A DNA stretch of 64,000 bases from Alligator mississippiensis (Eukaryota > Chordata > Crocodylia > Alligatoridae), in the NCBI RefSeq assembly GCF_030867095.1, contig NC_081835.1, positions 45,491,892-45,555,891 of the forward strand, read 5' to 3'. The notes below the pieces were generated by a model that worked only from the letters and a program-made list of their open reading frames with translations, made no database searches and was not told the DNA's origin. Numbering within the stretch: position 1 is the first letter of the stretch; each line of letters starts with the position of its first letter. Below are positions 1 to 12,085 of the stretch, one piece after another. A program made the position numbers and the translations under genes.

Positions 1-375
1 TCACCCCCAAAACTTAGGTACTATGGGCCCAGCAGCATGGGAACAACCTGCTTGGCCTGTAGGCAGGAGAAGTGCAAGGAGTTGGTCCAGAGCCACCATG
101 CCAGCTGCTGGCAGAAGCTATTCCTGGCCTGGCCCGGCTGTGGGATTGGGGGTGGAGGGCTCAGCTGGTAGACACCTGTGGAAGGGCCCACCCATCCAAC
201 TTACCATGGTCCCTGGACACCTGTGCGTGCACAACCCCCAAACAGGCTGGGCAGTTCACAGCCCCTCAGTACAATGTATGTTATCTCTGAAATGTTACAA
301 ACTCTCACAAAGAGCCTCTCTGGCCAATGCCTGGCCCCTGGCCCTAGCCCCTCCTGGCCCCTGAAAGCCACCTGA

Positions 376-800
376 GACCCTGGGCTGCCACCTGCTGCTC
401 ACCCCACCTCCTTGCAGCCCCTAAGTGGGAGCTGGTCACAGCTGAGCCAGCTCTGCATGCAGGCCCTCCTCATGGAGGAGGAGGGAAAGTGTGCTGAGCG
501 GGCTGGACTGCTCCCTGCTTTGCCCTGGGGCCATCCCCAGCCCACTGGTTTTGCCACAGCATCCACACCCACAGTGGTGTAGCCAGAGGCTGAGATGCTG
601 GGCACTTCTCCCTGGGATTCGTACCATAGATGCCTCCACCCATGCCCCCCTGACAGTTGTCAATGCACCAATGTAAATAAGTTCACAGGGAAGAGGGTAA
701 TTTACTGGTGGTGTACATTGTGGTTAGGGGTGGGTTCAGTTGTTGGGGAGGGAGGAAAATGTTGCTGTCTTCTGGAGAAAAATAAAGATTGGTGTTTGGA
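376..800 (+). pseudogene. Possible remnant of the second Harbinger frame and its 3' end
   Basis: A + strand frame is open from 376 to a TAG at 580-582 and contains a short acidic stretch (LLMEEEGKCAERAG). It is followed by non-coding sequence and an AATAAA at 781-786. The frame converges on the minus-strand transposase remnant that ends at 990. Harbinger elements commonly carry a transposase and a Myb-like protein, so this could be the end of that second gene. No Myb/SANT tryptophan pattern is visible and the left part of the element lies outside the window or is too decayed. Chance is a real alternative. Confidence 0.2.
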
Positions 801-989
801 AACTGTCTACAGTGCATGTGGTCTTTGGGGTGCACTGTGGGCCTGGGATCCATGGGCAGCCAGTCAGGTGCCCCACTGTGGGGCACAGAGGAGGAGGTGT
901 CCACCAGTGTCTTCTGCACACAGTGCCCTGGTCCCCACTGCCAGGTGTGTGGCTCACCCAGGGCCAGGGAGGCAGATAAGGGATGGCCA

Positions 990-1925
990 TCATTGGCACT
1001 GCCACCACAGGTGGTGCTCCCAGTGCCAGGTATCCTCTACCCGCAATGCCTCCTCCTTGCAGAAGAGTGCCCACCAGGCCTCGCAGATGTTGTGCAGCAC
1101 ACAAGCTGTGGCTATGACCTTGGGAATGTTGGGCTTAGAAAACTGAAGGTGGGTGGTGAGGGTGTACCAGTGTCCCTTGCAGTGCTCAAAGGCACACTTA
1201 ACCACATAGCTCCACCCCAGGCACCTGTTGATGTGTGCCTGGCATGGGTTGAGTTGGCTAGTGTAGGGTGCATGAGCCATGGCAGCAGTGGGTAGGTGGC
1301 ATCACTAATGAGAAGGGACAGTCATGTCACCCAGCTGCAGGTCTGGAACAGTTGGCATAAAGCAACTGCTTTCCACCAGGGCTGGCAGAGCAGAGTTCTG
1401 GAAAATATGGGCATCATGGGTGCTGCCAGGCCAGCTGGTGCAGATGTTTGTGAGGGCACATCTGCAGTCCATCACAGCCTGCAGTACCACAGAGTGGAAG
1501 CCCTACCAGCTGTAGTGGGACAGGCAGGTGACAGGGATGTGTGTTCCATCTATGGCCCTGATGCACTGTGGGAAACTGAGGGCTTGAAAACCTACCACCA
1601 CCTCCCTGGGGTTGGCAACCAAGAACATGTTGTGGCCTAGCACATCCTGGAGGGCACCACAGACCTCCAGGATGGCCTCCCTGGTGGTTGCCTTGCCTAC
1701 CCTGAACAGGTGGCCAATGTACCACAGGCTGGCAGGGGTAGTGAGCAGGAGGAAGGTGATGCCCACCCAGATCTCTGCAGTGAGGGGCAAGTACATGATG
1801 ATGGTCTAGCACTCCAAGTGTAGGATGAACTGCTGGACTAGCTCCTGGACCATGGTCTGGGTCATCCAGAATGATTCCAGCCATTGACTGTTGTCCCAGG
1901 TGCACTGGATGACAGAATCTGACAT
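990..1925 (-). pseudogene. Decayed PIF/Harbinger (HARBI1-like) transposase
   Basis: Reading the minus strand from an ATG at 1925 gives a DDE_4-type nuclease resembling HARBI1 and Harbinger transposases, which cut and join transposon ends. Visible blocks in order are a region with WVGITFLLLTT and GHLFRVGKATTREAIL, then FPQCIRAIDGTHIP with the first catalytic Asp (near 1549). Next is TNICTSWPGSTHDAHIF with the second Asp (near 1414), and then VVKCAFEHCKGHW with the catalytic Glu (near 1186). The C-terminal ATACVLHNICE block is typical of the family. The frame is broken by TAG codons near 1807 and 1503, and by a pair of compensating frameshifts between about 1315 and 1262, where the aligned blocks need another frame. 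All three acidic positions remain, so decay is moderate. Length (about 310 codons) fits the family. It is a dead mobile-element gene in the flank of DOCK3. Confidence 0.85.
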
Positions 1926-3917
1926 GTTGCAAGGGTTAAGGTTAATGAAAGATTACCTGTCAACCAGAATCCCTCAATTAGCTGCTCCCTGACAATATCT
2001 ATAGTAGCTTCAAAACTTAAATCTTTTCTGACTGCTGTAAGTGTAAATAGTGCTTTGTAGGTGGTGACATGAATAGCTGTTCTAGTAGGACTTGGGCTAA
2101 TCAGGTCAAGTACTCTAAGATTAATGTAATATTTTGAACTTGCTCCAGGGGCCAAGAGACTTAAGAGACATCAGCAGAAGAAACTGCATATAACGAGGTA
2201 ACTTTAACAAAATTGTTAATGTTCTAATTTAAGCAATAAAATTTATGCTTTATCTGATATCTTGAACCATGTTTCCCTATTACCTGTTGGGGGCCAACCT
2301 TTTTCACAAGTTTGTCTCCAAGTCTATCCCACATCCTTGCTGAGTGCAATTCCAATCCCCTTCCCCTGCCCAATCTGCTGCTCTGCTTTTTGCTCCCTGG
2401 CCTATCTGCTGCTGTGCTGCCTGCTTCCTACCACATTTGCTGTGTGCAACACAGAGGCTATACCATTTGTGGCATAAGTTCTGCAGGTTGTCAATTCCAG
2501 ACCTAGGGAAAGTAGAATGTTTTTAAAAGTAGATTGAACTGCCTGCCTTCCATTTCTAACCATGTACAATTACGCACCAAAGCAACATATTTGAGGGTTG
2601 TTATTTCAAAGTATGTTGAATGTTGAAATCAATTTCTTACACATTTTTAAAGGCATTAAAAATAACATAACACAGTTTTTTTTCTGTCTAGAATGGTCAT
2701 AGTCAGAAGTTGCCAATCCAAAACTTGGTTGTAATGATACATTTTCGTGGTGAATATAAACAGTAAATAAAAAATAAAATATGCTGCCACCTTCTATGTT
2801 AATTTACTGTGTACATTATGTACATTTTATGTAAATTTACCTGTCTAATTTACATAGAGATTACTTCAGGGTGAAGGTTGTCTTCCTAAATAATCTAATA
2901 CGTCATACTATGATTTGAGAGTAGTCATATTAGTGGACATTTTTCCTCTCCATTTTGGCTAATTTTTAAATTATTATACCAGTGATATAGAGTGAGGGGC
3001 TGAGGATGGGGAAAATACAAACAGTTTCTTAATAAATAGAACAAAAAACTATAGGCTGAGTGAAATTCTGGTCCCTTTGAAGTCACTATAAATCCAGAAT
3101 CTTACCCTATTTAAAATTATGAGGATTATCACCAAAAAAAAGTGGTACTGCAATACACAGTAATGCAAAAGTAGTCATATTTGTATAAAAATACATTATA
3201 TGCAATTTTCTTTCTGCCTGTTTCCCCACCCCGAGCTTGATTTCTCTGTCTCCAGCACCTTCAACCTGACTGCCCCTTCATCACAGTCCTCTTGAACCAT
3301 TCCCCATCCCCAGACCCAATCTTTGTTCTTTGGCATTTTAGTGCTACTTCCTTTCTTTCCTCTTTGCCAACAGAGTGTAAACAACAGGATTACAATAGGA
3401 GACAGTTTCTCTGGTGTCAGGTTTTCTTCCTAGGGAAATTGCACCTTTTCCTCTTGCCACGCCATTGGATCTCAAAGGAGCAGTTGTAGGAGAAATCCTA
3501 CTCAGATCCTGAATCCCTGAGCTGGAAAACAGTTGGTGAAAACAGATTTTCTCTTCAGAAAACAGATTTTTAGTTTATAAATTCATAGAAGTCTCTTATG
3601 AGCAGGTACAACTTAAGATTTTAAGAGGCTCAAAACTGGAATAATTAAGGCAAATTTTGATGGGACTGACAGAAGGCACATCCTTGACAAAAAAATAACC
3701 TCCATGTTAAATTATAACTCAAATTAAGAATTTAGTATGTTCACAACAACATATTTTTTCCTTTACTTCATACTGAAAACTGCTGAATACTTTTATTTTC
3801 AGTATTATTTCAGTATTTATGTGTGATATAATATGTATACTTTAGATCTACTGTTTTGGTTGCAATTGGAAATTGGAGCCTAGGTATTTTATGTATCTCA
3901 TATACCAAACACTGGGT
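1926..3917. other. AT-rich flank without recognised gene
   Basis: No coding frame of plausible quality is visible. The first 200 bases may still belong to the Harbinger element, whose end I cannot place. The rest is unremarkable AT-rich sequence. Confidence 0.5.
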
Positions 3918-5016
3918 GTGTCTACACAACATGCTTTATGTGCACTAGACTAACCTACTGCACGGTAAAGTGTCACTGCCTGCATGTGCACACATTTACT
4001 GTGCAGTAAATTAGTCTACTGGGCAGTAGCTACTAGCCGTAAATACAGGTAGCAAACTAACTGCGCAGTACATACTGTCCAGTAGCACATGTATAGTAGG
4101 GCTGTGTGAAGCTTCAGGTGCTGATTCGATTTGGAGGAGATTCGGCCTGATTCAGCAGTCGAATCTCCAAATCTGAGTCAAATCAGGAGACAAATTAAAA
4201 GGTCCAAACTGATTTGAAGCTCTCTGTATTGAATTGGAAAAGATTCAGAGAGCTTCAGTGATTCAGGCAGTCCCTGCTGGTAAGTAGGGAGCAGAAGGGG
4301 GTTGGAGGAGGGAGGAGGGAACCATGGGGAGAGCCCTGCCAGGTCCCACCCCCTGCCTGCCAACCCCCATGAGTGCCACCTGACCCCTGCCCACTCTCCC
4401 AGCCCCCCCCTTCCCCCAGTTGTCCCGCCTGGCCCCAGGTCCCGGCTCTTTAAAAAGAAGCCCCTACTCACCAGCTGCTGCCAGAGGGGGGGTGATCCCT
4501 GCTGCCCTCCACTGCCCCACGCTGCATGGGGGGGCTCTGCCATGAGCCCCCCAACCCCCACCTGCTGTGCTAGCCCTCCCATGGCTGCCCCGCCCACCCC
4601 AGCTGCCAGCCCTTTAAAAAAAACCCGAAAATCCCCCTGGACTCATTAGCTGCTGCAGCAGCCCCAGGGTTACTCAGGGCTCATGGCAGAGCCCCCAAGC
4701 AGCTTGGGGCAGTGGGGGGCAGTGGGAATTATCCCCCACCTGATAGCAGCCAGTGAATTGGGGGGGGGGAGGGGTTTTTTTTTAATGAGCTGGGAGCTGG
4801 GAGAGCAGGTGGGGCAGCCATTGAGAGCAGGCAGGGGATGGGGCCAATTTGGAGATATGGCTGATTCGGCTGCAGCTGAATCTCCAAATCAGATTCAGCC
4901 GAATTGATTTGGGATACTGATTTGAATCACGGAATCAAATCACTGTCCCCCAAATTGGCTGAATCCAAATCCCAAGTGAATACTCGTCTCTTCACACAGG
5001 CCTAATGTGTAGACAC
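3918..5016. mobile_element. MITE with GTGTCTACACA inverted ends, split by a second MITE
   Basis: The left end reads GTGTCTACACA at 3918-3928 and the right end TGTGTAGACAC at 5006-5016, an exact 11-bp terminal inverted repeat. Removing the inner insertion leaves about 193 bp. The interior is rich in short CAGTA / TACTG motifs (for example 3999-4085). A similar element lies at 12.1-12.7 kb. No protein is encoded. Transposase class is not clear because no convincing target duplication was found. Confidence 0.6.
4099..5002. mobile_element. TA-flanked MITE with GGGCTGTGTGAAG ends
   Basis: The left end GGGCTGTGTGAAG (from 4099) is matched inversely by CTTCACACAGGCC ending at 5002. TA dinucleotides flank both sides (4097-4098 and 5003-5004), the signature of Tc1/mariner-type insertion. 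Subterminal regions consist of repeated GATTCGG / AATC modules on both arms, so the element can fold back on itself. The core (4290-4850) is GC-rich with long C and G tracts and encodes nothing recognisable. It sits inside the element at 3918-5016, so it is the younger of the two. Confidence 0.65.
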
Positions 5017-5277
5017 TGGCCAGGAACTCATTTACATCCGGTCAGCCCTTACACTAGGGGGCCACAGGGGATGGGGAGCTTACCCGGTCCTGACACTACC
5101 CAGCTCCCCCCAGGACCTGGGAATGGAGTAACACCAAAACAGGCTAGCTCTCTGCTCCCCCACCACCCCCTATCCCAGTGTTGCTCAGTTCCTGTCTTCC
5201 CATAGGAGCTGGGAACTGAGCAGTGCCAGGATACAGGAGCTCTCTACTTCCACACACAGCCAAGGACTGGTCAGGAA

Positions 5278-5630
5278 CTGTCTCGGTTTGGGGCCAGCTC
5301 TGGGCTCTGTGGAGAACTCTCCAGAATGGGACAGTTTCTGGGCAGACCCAGGTTGCACAGAGCATTCTCCATGCAGCCCATAGGTGGCTGGGACCTGACC
5401 CAGACCAGAACAGTTCCTGGCCACCCGAAGCTGCCCCGAGCACTCTCCACACAGCCCAGAGCTGTCTGGGACCTGCCTTAGAAGTGAGACAGTTTCTGAC
5501 CAGGCCCAGTCTGCATGGAGAACTATCCACAGAGCCTGGAGCTGGCTGGGACTTGCCCCAGAATGGGAAAGTTGATGGCCAGCCCTGGGCTGCATGGGAG
5601 AAGCTCCACAGGGCACAGGGCTTGTTCCCA
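5278..5630. repeat. Minisatellite of about 79-bp units
   Basis: The block ACAGTTTCTG recurs at 5331, 5410 (ACAGTTCCTG), 5489 and 5568 (AAAGTTGATG), exactly 79 bp apart each time. Each unit contains a CTCCACA-like and a GCTGGGAC-like block. A shortened copy precedes the array from about 5278. About four units are present and they differ noticeably, so the array is old. Frames reading through it are by-products of the repeat. Confidence 0.7.
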
Positions 5631-6556
5631 TGTGCAAGGAGTAGATCTCTGCAGCAGCAGCTGTCTTCAGGTCCCATGCACATGAGGACCCCTCCTGATG
5701 TGTATGAGACCCAGGGATAGTTGCTGCTACAGCCAGCAGAGCGCTTTTGGCCTCATGTGCATGGGGGCAGGCCCTGTGCTCCCTGCCAACCCCCAGGCTA
5801 GCACCCAGGAGGAGCCTGACTCTCTCCCTGGCTGATGCAGGGTGGCAAAGCAGGACGGGAGCATCCCAGTACTGGGCTGCTCCCACTGATAGCGAATCTG
5901 CTCTCAAGAAGGAGCACATGTAAACATGTTCCTGGGTAGGTTTACTGTGCAGTAAGCCTACTCCAAATTAATTGACTACTTCAAAATAAGCCTACTTCAA
6001 ATTAATGGCCTGTGCCCATTGTCTCCTACCCATTGTGCTTGGGTTTTAGGTACCTGTTGAGACAAGGTACCTGCTTTAATGGTCTGCCTTAGAGGGTGAT
6101 AAAAGAGGGCTTTCATGAAAAATAGTGTGCTTCTGACAGACCATTATATTGAAGGATTGATGTAATATTTCTTTTGTTCTCCACTAACAATTATGTGGCC
6201 CCTCAACATTGTCTTACTTGCTTCATTCATGCTGATTGTCTTGGTTTATTGACAATGTTCAGTAAACTAAAGAAAACAGCAAACTGCTGGAGTCTGGTGG
6301 ATACTGAGGGCTAAGGGAAATTGACTGCAACATAAAAATTTCTTCAGATGTTATTGCATGGTTTTGTTGGAGATAAAGAAAAGTTTCTTTGCCTTTATCT
6401 TAATGTCCATACTATTGTTTTTTTCCAATTTATGAATAGCCTCTTTAATCAAGGATTTTTCTCCAGTGAGTTGACTTAAGCACCTCCCATGATGAGGAAA
6501 TTTCTCTTTATTATGCAAGAAAAATAGATTTAATTTGGACTAAAATATATGCATCC
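5631..6556. other. Non-coding flank with a CAGTA-rich fragment
   Basis: At about 5926-6010 there is a fragment (TTTACTGTGCAGTAAGCC) of the same style as the MITE interiors at 4.0 and 12.6 kb. Otherwise no gene or clear repeat boundary is visible. Confidence 0.4.
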
Positions 6557-6787
6557 ATGACAGCTGAGCATCATATTAAGTTACTGAAGGCTAAGTCATT
6601 ATTGCTTGAGTTTACAGAAGTTTTGCTCACTGATATTCTAACTATTCTGGGAAAAGTTAATTCTGCCTCTCCTATTTTGGATCCATGTTATTTGCTGGTG
6701 AAAACCATCAAGCAGTTACTGATTCCATTGCCAGTGGATACTGTTAACAAGTATGAAGCACTCTTAAGAAAGTCATCATATGTATGA
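6557..6787 (+). pseudogene. Possible non-LTR retrotransposon fragment
   Basis: A 76-codon frame contains SASPILDPCYLLVKTIKQ followed by PLPVDTVNKYEALL. This resembles the block just before the palm of L2/CR1-type reverse transcriptases, where a DPCP..L+K motif is followed by the I+N region. Nothing upstream or downstream extends the match, and the frame closes at a TGA. It may be a short decayed LINE fragment unrelated to the CR1 that begins 100 bp downstream. It could also be chance. Confidence 0.3.
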
Positions 6788-6884
6788 CTTTTCTCAAGAA
6801 ATGTAATGCCATTATTATAATTTGAGCATTTGTTATTAAATGCTTAATCTTCTGTTTATGGATTGGAGAAGCTTGTCGTGAGAT

Positions 6885-8572
6885 ATCTGACATGAGATAT
6901 CTGTGGAAAGGGCTAGGTATTCAATGCCTTTTTCATCTTAGTTTTCACAGGCAAGGTCAGCTCCAAGACTACTGCACCTGGTTAGCATGCTTTGGGGAGA
7001 AGATTAGCAGCCAACAGAGGCAAATAACAGGTTAGGGACTAATTTAGAAAATCTGGATGTGTCCAAGTCCATGGGCTGGACTGGCTGCATCCAAGGGTGT
7101 TGAGGGAGTTGGCCAATGGGATTGCAGAGCCAGTGGTCATCATCTTTGAAAATTCATGGCAGAGGGAGAGGTTCTGGATGACTGGAAAAGGGCAAGTACA
7201 GTGCCTATCTTTAGGAAAGGGAAGAAGGAGAATCCAGGGAACTACAGACCAGTCAGCCTCACCTCAGTCCCTGAAAAAATCATGGAATAGGTCCTCAAGG
7301 AATCCATTTCTAAGCAATTGGTGGAGAAGGAACAGTCATCTTAGATTCACCAAGGGTAAGTTAGCCATGACCAACCTCATTGCCTTCTGTGATGAAATGA
7401 CTGGCTCTGTGTGTATGGTAAGAGTAGTGGACCTGATATACCTTGACTTTAGCAAGGCTTTTGATAGTCTCCCACAACATTCTCACAAGCAAGCTAAGGA
7501 AATATGGGTTGGATGAATGGACTGTAAGGTGGATAGAAAACTGACAGGATCATCGGGCTTAGAGGATTGTAGTCAATGGCTTGATGTCTGGTAGGCAGCC
7601 AGTGTCAAGTGGAGTGCCCCAGGGGTCAGTCCTGGGGCTGGTTTTATTCAATATTTTTATCAACAATATTGAATATGGGATGGAGTGCATCCTCAGTAAG
7701 GTTGCAGATGACACTAAGCATGGGGGCATAGTGGATATGCTGGAGGGTTGGGCCCAGATTCAGAGAGACCTTGACAAATGGGAGGTTTGGGCCAAAAGGA
7801 ATCTCATGAGGTTTAATAAGGGGAAGTTTAAAGTCCTGCAATTGGGATGGAACAATCCCATATACCAGTACAGGCTGGGAACTGATTGGCTAAGCTGCAG
7901 ATCTACAGAAAAGAACCTTGGGGGATACAGTGGACAATAAGATGGATACGAGGTTAACAGCATGCTAGGCTGCATTAACAGGAGCATTGCCAGAAAATTG
8001 AGGGAAGTGATTTTTTCCCTCTATTTACAACTGGTGAGGCCACATCTGGAGTACTGTGTCCAATTTTGGTCCACCCACTACCAAAAGAATATGGACAAAT
8101 TGGAGAGAGTCCAGCAGAGGGCAATGAAAAGGGCTAGGGGGGCAGGGCACATGACTTCTGAGGAAAGGCTGAGGGATATGAGCTTTATTTAATTTGGAGA
8201 AGAGAAGAATATGGGGGACTTCAATAGGAGCCTTCAACTCCTTGAAGGGTGGTTCCAAAGAGGATGAAGCTAAACTATTCTCAGTGGTAGCAGAAAACAG
8301 AACAAGGAGCTGTGATCTCAAGTTGCAGCAAGGGAAGTTTAGGTTAGATGTTAGGAAGAACTTTCTCTAGGTGGGTAATAAAGCACTGGAACAGGCTACC
8401 CAGAGTGGTGGTAGAATCTCCATCCTTGTTTTTAAGACCCAGCTAGACAAAGGCTTATCTCGGATGATATAGTTAGGAATGATCCTGCTTTGAGCAGGGG
8501 GTTGGGCTAGATGATCTCCTGAGGTCTCTTCCAACCCTAATTTTCTTTGATTTATATGATATCTCTGAATAT
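6885..8572 (+). mobile_element. CR1 LINE, 5'-truncated, decayed
   Basis: The copy begins within the region before the reverse transcriptase and runs to the typical CR1 3' end (GGGCTAGATGATCTCCTGAG near 8505-8525, then TTTGATTT). Recognisable translated blocks are an IFENSW stretch near 7150, DLIYLDFSKAFDSLPQHS near 7450, and [20 protein letters not shown] near 7610-7670. These are followed by VADDTK in place of the usual FADD catalytic box near 7710, and LVRPHLEYCVQFW near 8050. Several frameshifts and stops separate these blocks. CR1 ORF2 encodes an endonuclease and reverse transcriptase; this copy lacks the endonuclease and cannot be active. Confidence 0.9.
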
Positions 8573-10389
8573 CTTGCATCTCCTTGACTGTCTGACTTGT
8601 ATGCACATATGAAATTATGGCACTGAGAATCTACTGGTGACATTCAGTGATTATTTTATTCTGATGACCTATACTGTTATTATTAAATAATCAGCTGCTT
8701 TTTCTAGTGTTTGAGAAGGCTCACTTTCAGAGTTGAGCAGGTAGTACACGGAATTGATTTGCAGTAGCCTCATCCTTTTCTTTTAAACTACTGTGGGGAA
8801 TCTGTCTAAGGTAATTGCAGCTTTCCCATGAGGGTTTTCTTGTGTCAGGTCCTGCAAAGTTTTATTTATTATTCCTTCAGTTTAATGTGGTCCGGGCCTT
8901 TAGAAAAGCTAGTGTGGAGAACCAGGTTGAAAAAACATTATGCTGTTGTTACTCTGTTTCATCCAGGGGCAGATCCAGGGCGTGGAGCGGGAGGGTTGAT
9001 GTTGGTGTTGCAGTTGTATTCCACTTTGATTCCGTCTGCACTCATAGTTTAAAACAAACTGTCTGTCAGAGACAACCACATTTCTTTTCAGGAGGAGTTG
9101 AGAAAGGCAATTGACTTAATGGTTCATTATTAGGTATTTGATTCCTTTCACTTTATAGGTGTTATCAGACCTTGGTCCTCCACTTATCTATCCTTTCTTG
9201 TACAATTATCTTGTCTGTTATCTACTTCTGGTATTTTTTCTCTTCTCACCCTTCAGTGTGTCCAATAAAGGTGTGCCACTGCCTAGGAACCTGTATTGGG
9301 TGACTTTGCTCCTAGAAGACCACAAGAAATTAGAGACAAAAAGGCAAGGATAGGGCTGGAGGCAGATTAAGTTTTGCAGTGGCTGTGCAGTCAGCAGCAG
9401 GAACAATTTGCCAGTGTGAGATGAAGAGGTAAGTTACTGCAGTGGCCCTTTTCTGGGGTATTTGCTGCAGCAGATGACAGGCGGCAGGAAGCTGAACCAA
9501 TAGTGCAAACAGTGTGGCATAAAGCCAGGCATGGGCAGATCCAGAGGGATTGATTTCCTTGGATAGGGGAGCTGCAAGCAGCTGAAGTGAGTCCTACACC
9601 AGTCCCAACTGTTTGCTCCTGTATATTGATGAAGAAGGACAGTGGAGGTCTGCTTTAAGCAGGCTTTGGGGCGGGGGGAGATGGGGATCATTTACAGGCC
9701 TACCCCAACCTGCCCTTTGGGCACAGGCTGTGAGGAATGGAGGGAATTGTTTGGAAAGGGTTTTGAGAGAAAGGGGCTCCTAGGGGACATGAGGAGCTGA
9801 ATTAGGGGTCATGGGCATTACAGTGTGTTCATGGGGAGGGGGGCCTGTGGGATAGAGAGGTATGGAGTGAGGAGGGGCTAAAGCATTATGGAGGTGGGGG
9901 AGTGTGAGGAGCAGGTGGTTGGAGTTTGGGGAGCAGTGATTGGCCAAAAATCTATCCTTATTTTAAAAAAATTAAATTATAGATATTTTGAAAAACAGCA
10001 TGATAGAGATGCCATAGCTTTGTTTATTCTCTAAGCAGCAGCATTGGAAAGACTTAGATTCACATCACTGAATACAGTAGGTCACAGGTAACAGCCTAGT
10101 GGTGAAGGAACAACATACAAACTTGGTGTCATCCTAATAAAAATAAGTTTTTCATAGGGGTCATTTACTGATGCATACCAGCACCATGGACAGCTCCTGA
10201 GAAACTGTCTCTGAAGCAAGTGAAGTATACTGCTGTGTTCTGGAATAATTTGTGCAAGAAACATAGTTTTGTACTAATCTACTGTATTCCTTAAAAAGTG
10301 GATGGTGCCTATACATTTCATGTATGAAATAGCACATGGAAGGATTTTTCTATACATAACTGCCATGAAATATTTAATTTGATAGTTGT
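8573..10389. other. Non-coding flank without recognised gene
   Basis: No credible gene. A motif GGGGCAGATCCAGGG near 8967 resembles the end of the element suggested at 13.7-14.4 kb, but no partner end is found. Short frames here have no recognisable domain. Confidence 0.4.
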
Positions 10390-11045
10390 CACTATTAGCA
10401 ATCCCTTACACTTGATCACTCTCACAGGTCAAGTCAAGGGTTGTAAATGAGTCCATTGGTGGCTAAGAAGGCTGATTCTAGAGCTGCAGACTCTGGCAAA
10501 TGCCACAGGTATTGGTTAAAGGGAAAACCGTACCATGGCATCTCAGTCTTGTTTACCTTCCTTTCATTTCTGTCATTTTTCTGCCTCTAGGCCCAAATGG
10601 CTTTTCTCAAAGTAAGATGTACCTTCTCTCACAAGGCATTACCATATAGCCCTGTCCTGGGCTAGTATTTCCCAAGTTGTGATGTCAATGCCACACTTCT
10701 TAACATTTGCCTTGAGGGTATCATTGAAGCATTTCTTCTTGCCCCTGTATGTCCTTTGTCCTTGGTTGAGTTAGGAGTATAGCAGTTGTTCTCGTAAATG
10801 TACAACAGCCATGCGCACACAATGACCCGTCTACTGCAGTTGATGTTGAATAATCAATGCTTCCATAAGGGTCTGGCATTTGTATGATGATCCTCCCATT
10901 TTATGCCAAGGGTCTTCTCTAGGTAGCGTTGGTGATGGTGTTCCAGGATTTTCAGGTGGTCCCTGTAGGCCACCCAAGCTTCACAGCCATAGAGAAGAGC
11001 TGGGATTACCATAGCCTTATGTAGTAGGAGCTTTGTTCTAGTACA
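10390..11045 (-). mobile_element. Non-LTR retrotransposon 3' part with zinc-finger-like tail
   Basis: On the minus strand, starting near 11045, translation gives PALLYGCEAWVAYRDHLKIL and QRYLEKTLGIKWEDHHTN. These match the post-polymerase region (the GCESWT..RRH block) of a widespread family of animal non-LTR retrotransposons. The reading continues with interruptions through KDKGHTGARRNASM to NTCGICQS and ATNGLIYNP near 10440-10510, which correspond to the C-terminal zinc-finger region of the same family. Multiple stop codons and at least one frameshift show it is old. The family resemblance is clear, but I do not assign a clade name. Confidence 0.7.
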
Positions 11046-12085
11046 ATAATTACAACATCAGGACTCAAACAAATTTGATAGTAAGGCTACTATGACTAAA
11101 ACATAGAGCAGAAAGCCTGTGTAACAAGTGCCAGTATAATAATAGGAAGGTATTCTTGTTTGACCTTTAAGCTCATCCAAAGTGAAATAAATCTTCTCCA
11201 TCCTTATTGTACCAGATGAACATTAAGTATCTAAATAAAGGTATATTATAAACATTATTCTATAGCCACTTTTCCCAGGAGGTATATTGGTTTACCATGA
11301 GAGAAAGAACCTAATGTTCATTTTTCTTTGAAACAAGGCAATAACATTAGAAAAAGCACTTTTTAGGCATGAATTACTTTGCATTCTATTGTAGAGAATT
11401 ATGCTAGTGGTGGGCTAAGTGATAGCTAGCATCAATTAAGGCAACCTTTGGAATTCTAACTTGGTTGCATTTTCAGGTAGAGGGAAACCAGCTTTCAAAG
11501 GCTTGCCTCAAATAGAAAAAAGTTCAAGCAATCAAAAGAGACACATCCTTTCAGGAAAATAAATAAGTACATGGTGAAAAGTAAAGCAGATTAAAAAAGA
11601 CCCTAACCATTTCTTAATCCTATCTCTTGAAAGCATAAAGGGGGAAAAAAAAGGAAGAAAATGTTAATAGTTTGTCAGGATTTCTCCAGAAAGCAGAAAT
11701 TTTCTCGCATCCAAAACCATTTCAGGAAATAAATAGAAAATAGTATCCATTTGTCATATAGCTGACAGTGATTGTTTTATGATTCCTTATTGTATTATTA
11801 ATTTCCTGTAGTGAGAACTCTAGACAAACCAAAGCGAGAGTAAAGCCACAAGATCATTTCCCAGAATATCACCATTATTTTTGGTACAGATATTAAAATT
11901 TCTGATATTAATTGAAGAACAAAATAATCTGTTCTTCTCTAGTATCATAAAAATGTTGAATCAGTGTAATTGTGACATTTAAAATCAAGGTTCAGTAGCC
12001 AAAAGATCATAAAATGTGTTTTTTAATTTACTGGCGTTTGGTTATGCCCTCTGTGTATTAAAGTATCACTATTTCTTCAGTAACT
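11046..12085. other. AT-rich flank without recognised gene
   Basis: No open frame with recognisable content and no repeat boundary that I can place. Confidence 0.5.

Noticed and set aside
4178..4907. Frames of 70-140 codons on both strands
   Set aside because: They fall inside the GC-rich core of a MITE and encode low-complexity Pro/Gly/Ser sequence.
5144..5919. 244-codon minus-strand frame and its counterpart
   Set aside because: The frame is carried by the 79-bp repeat (period not a multiple of three, units diverged) and shows no domain.
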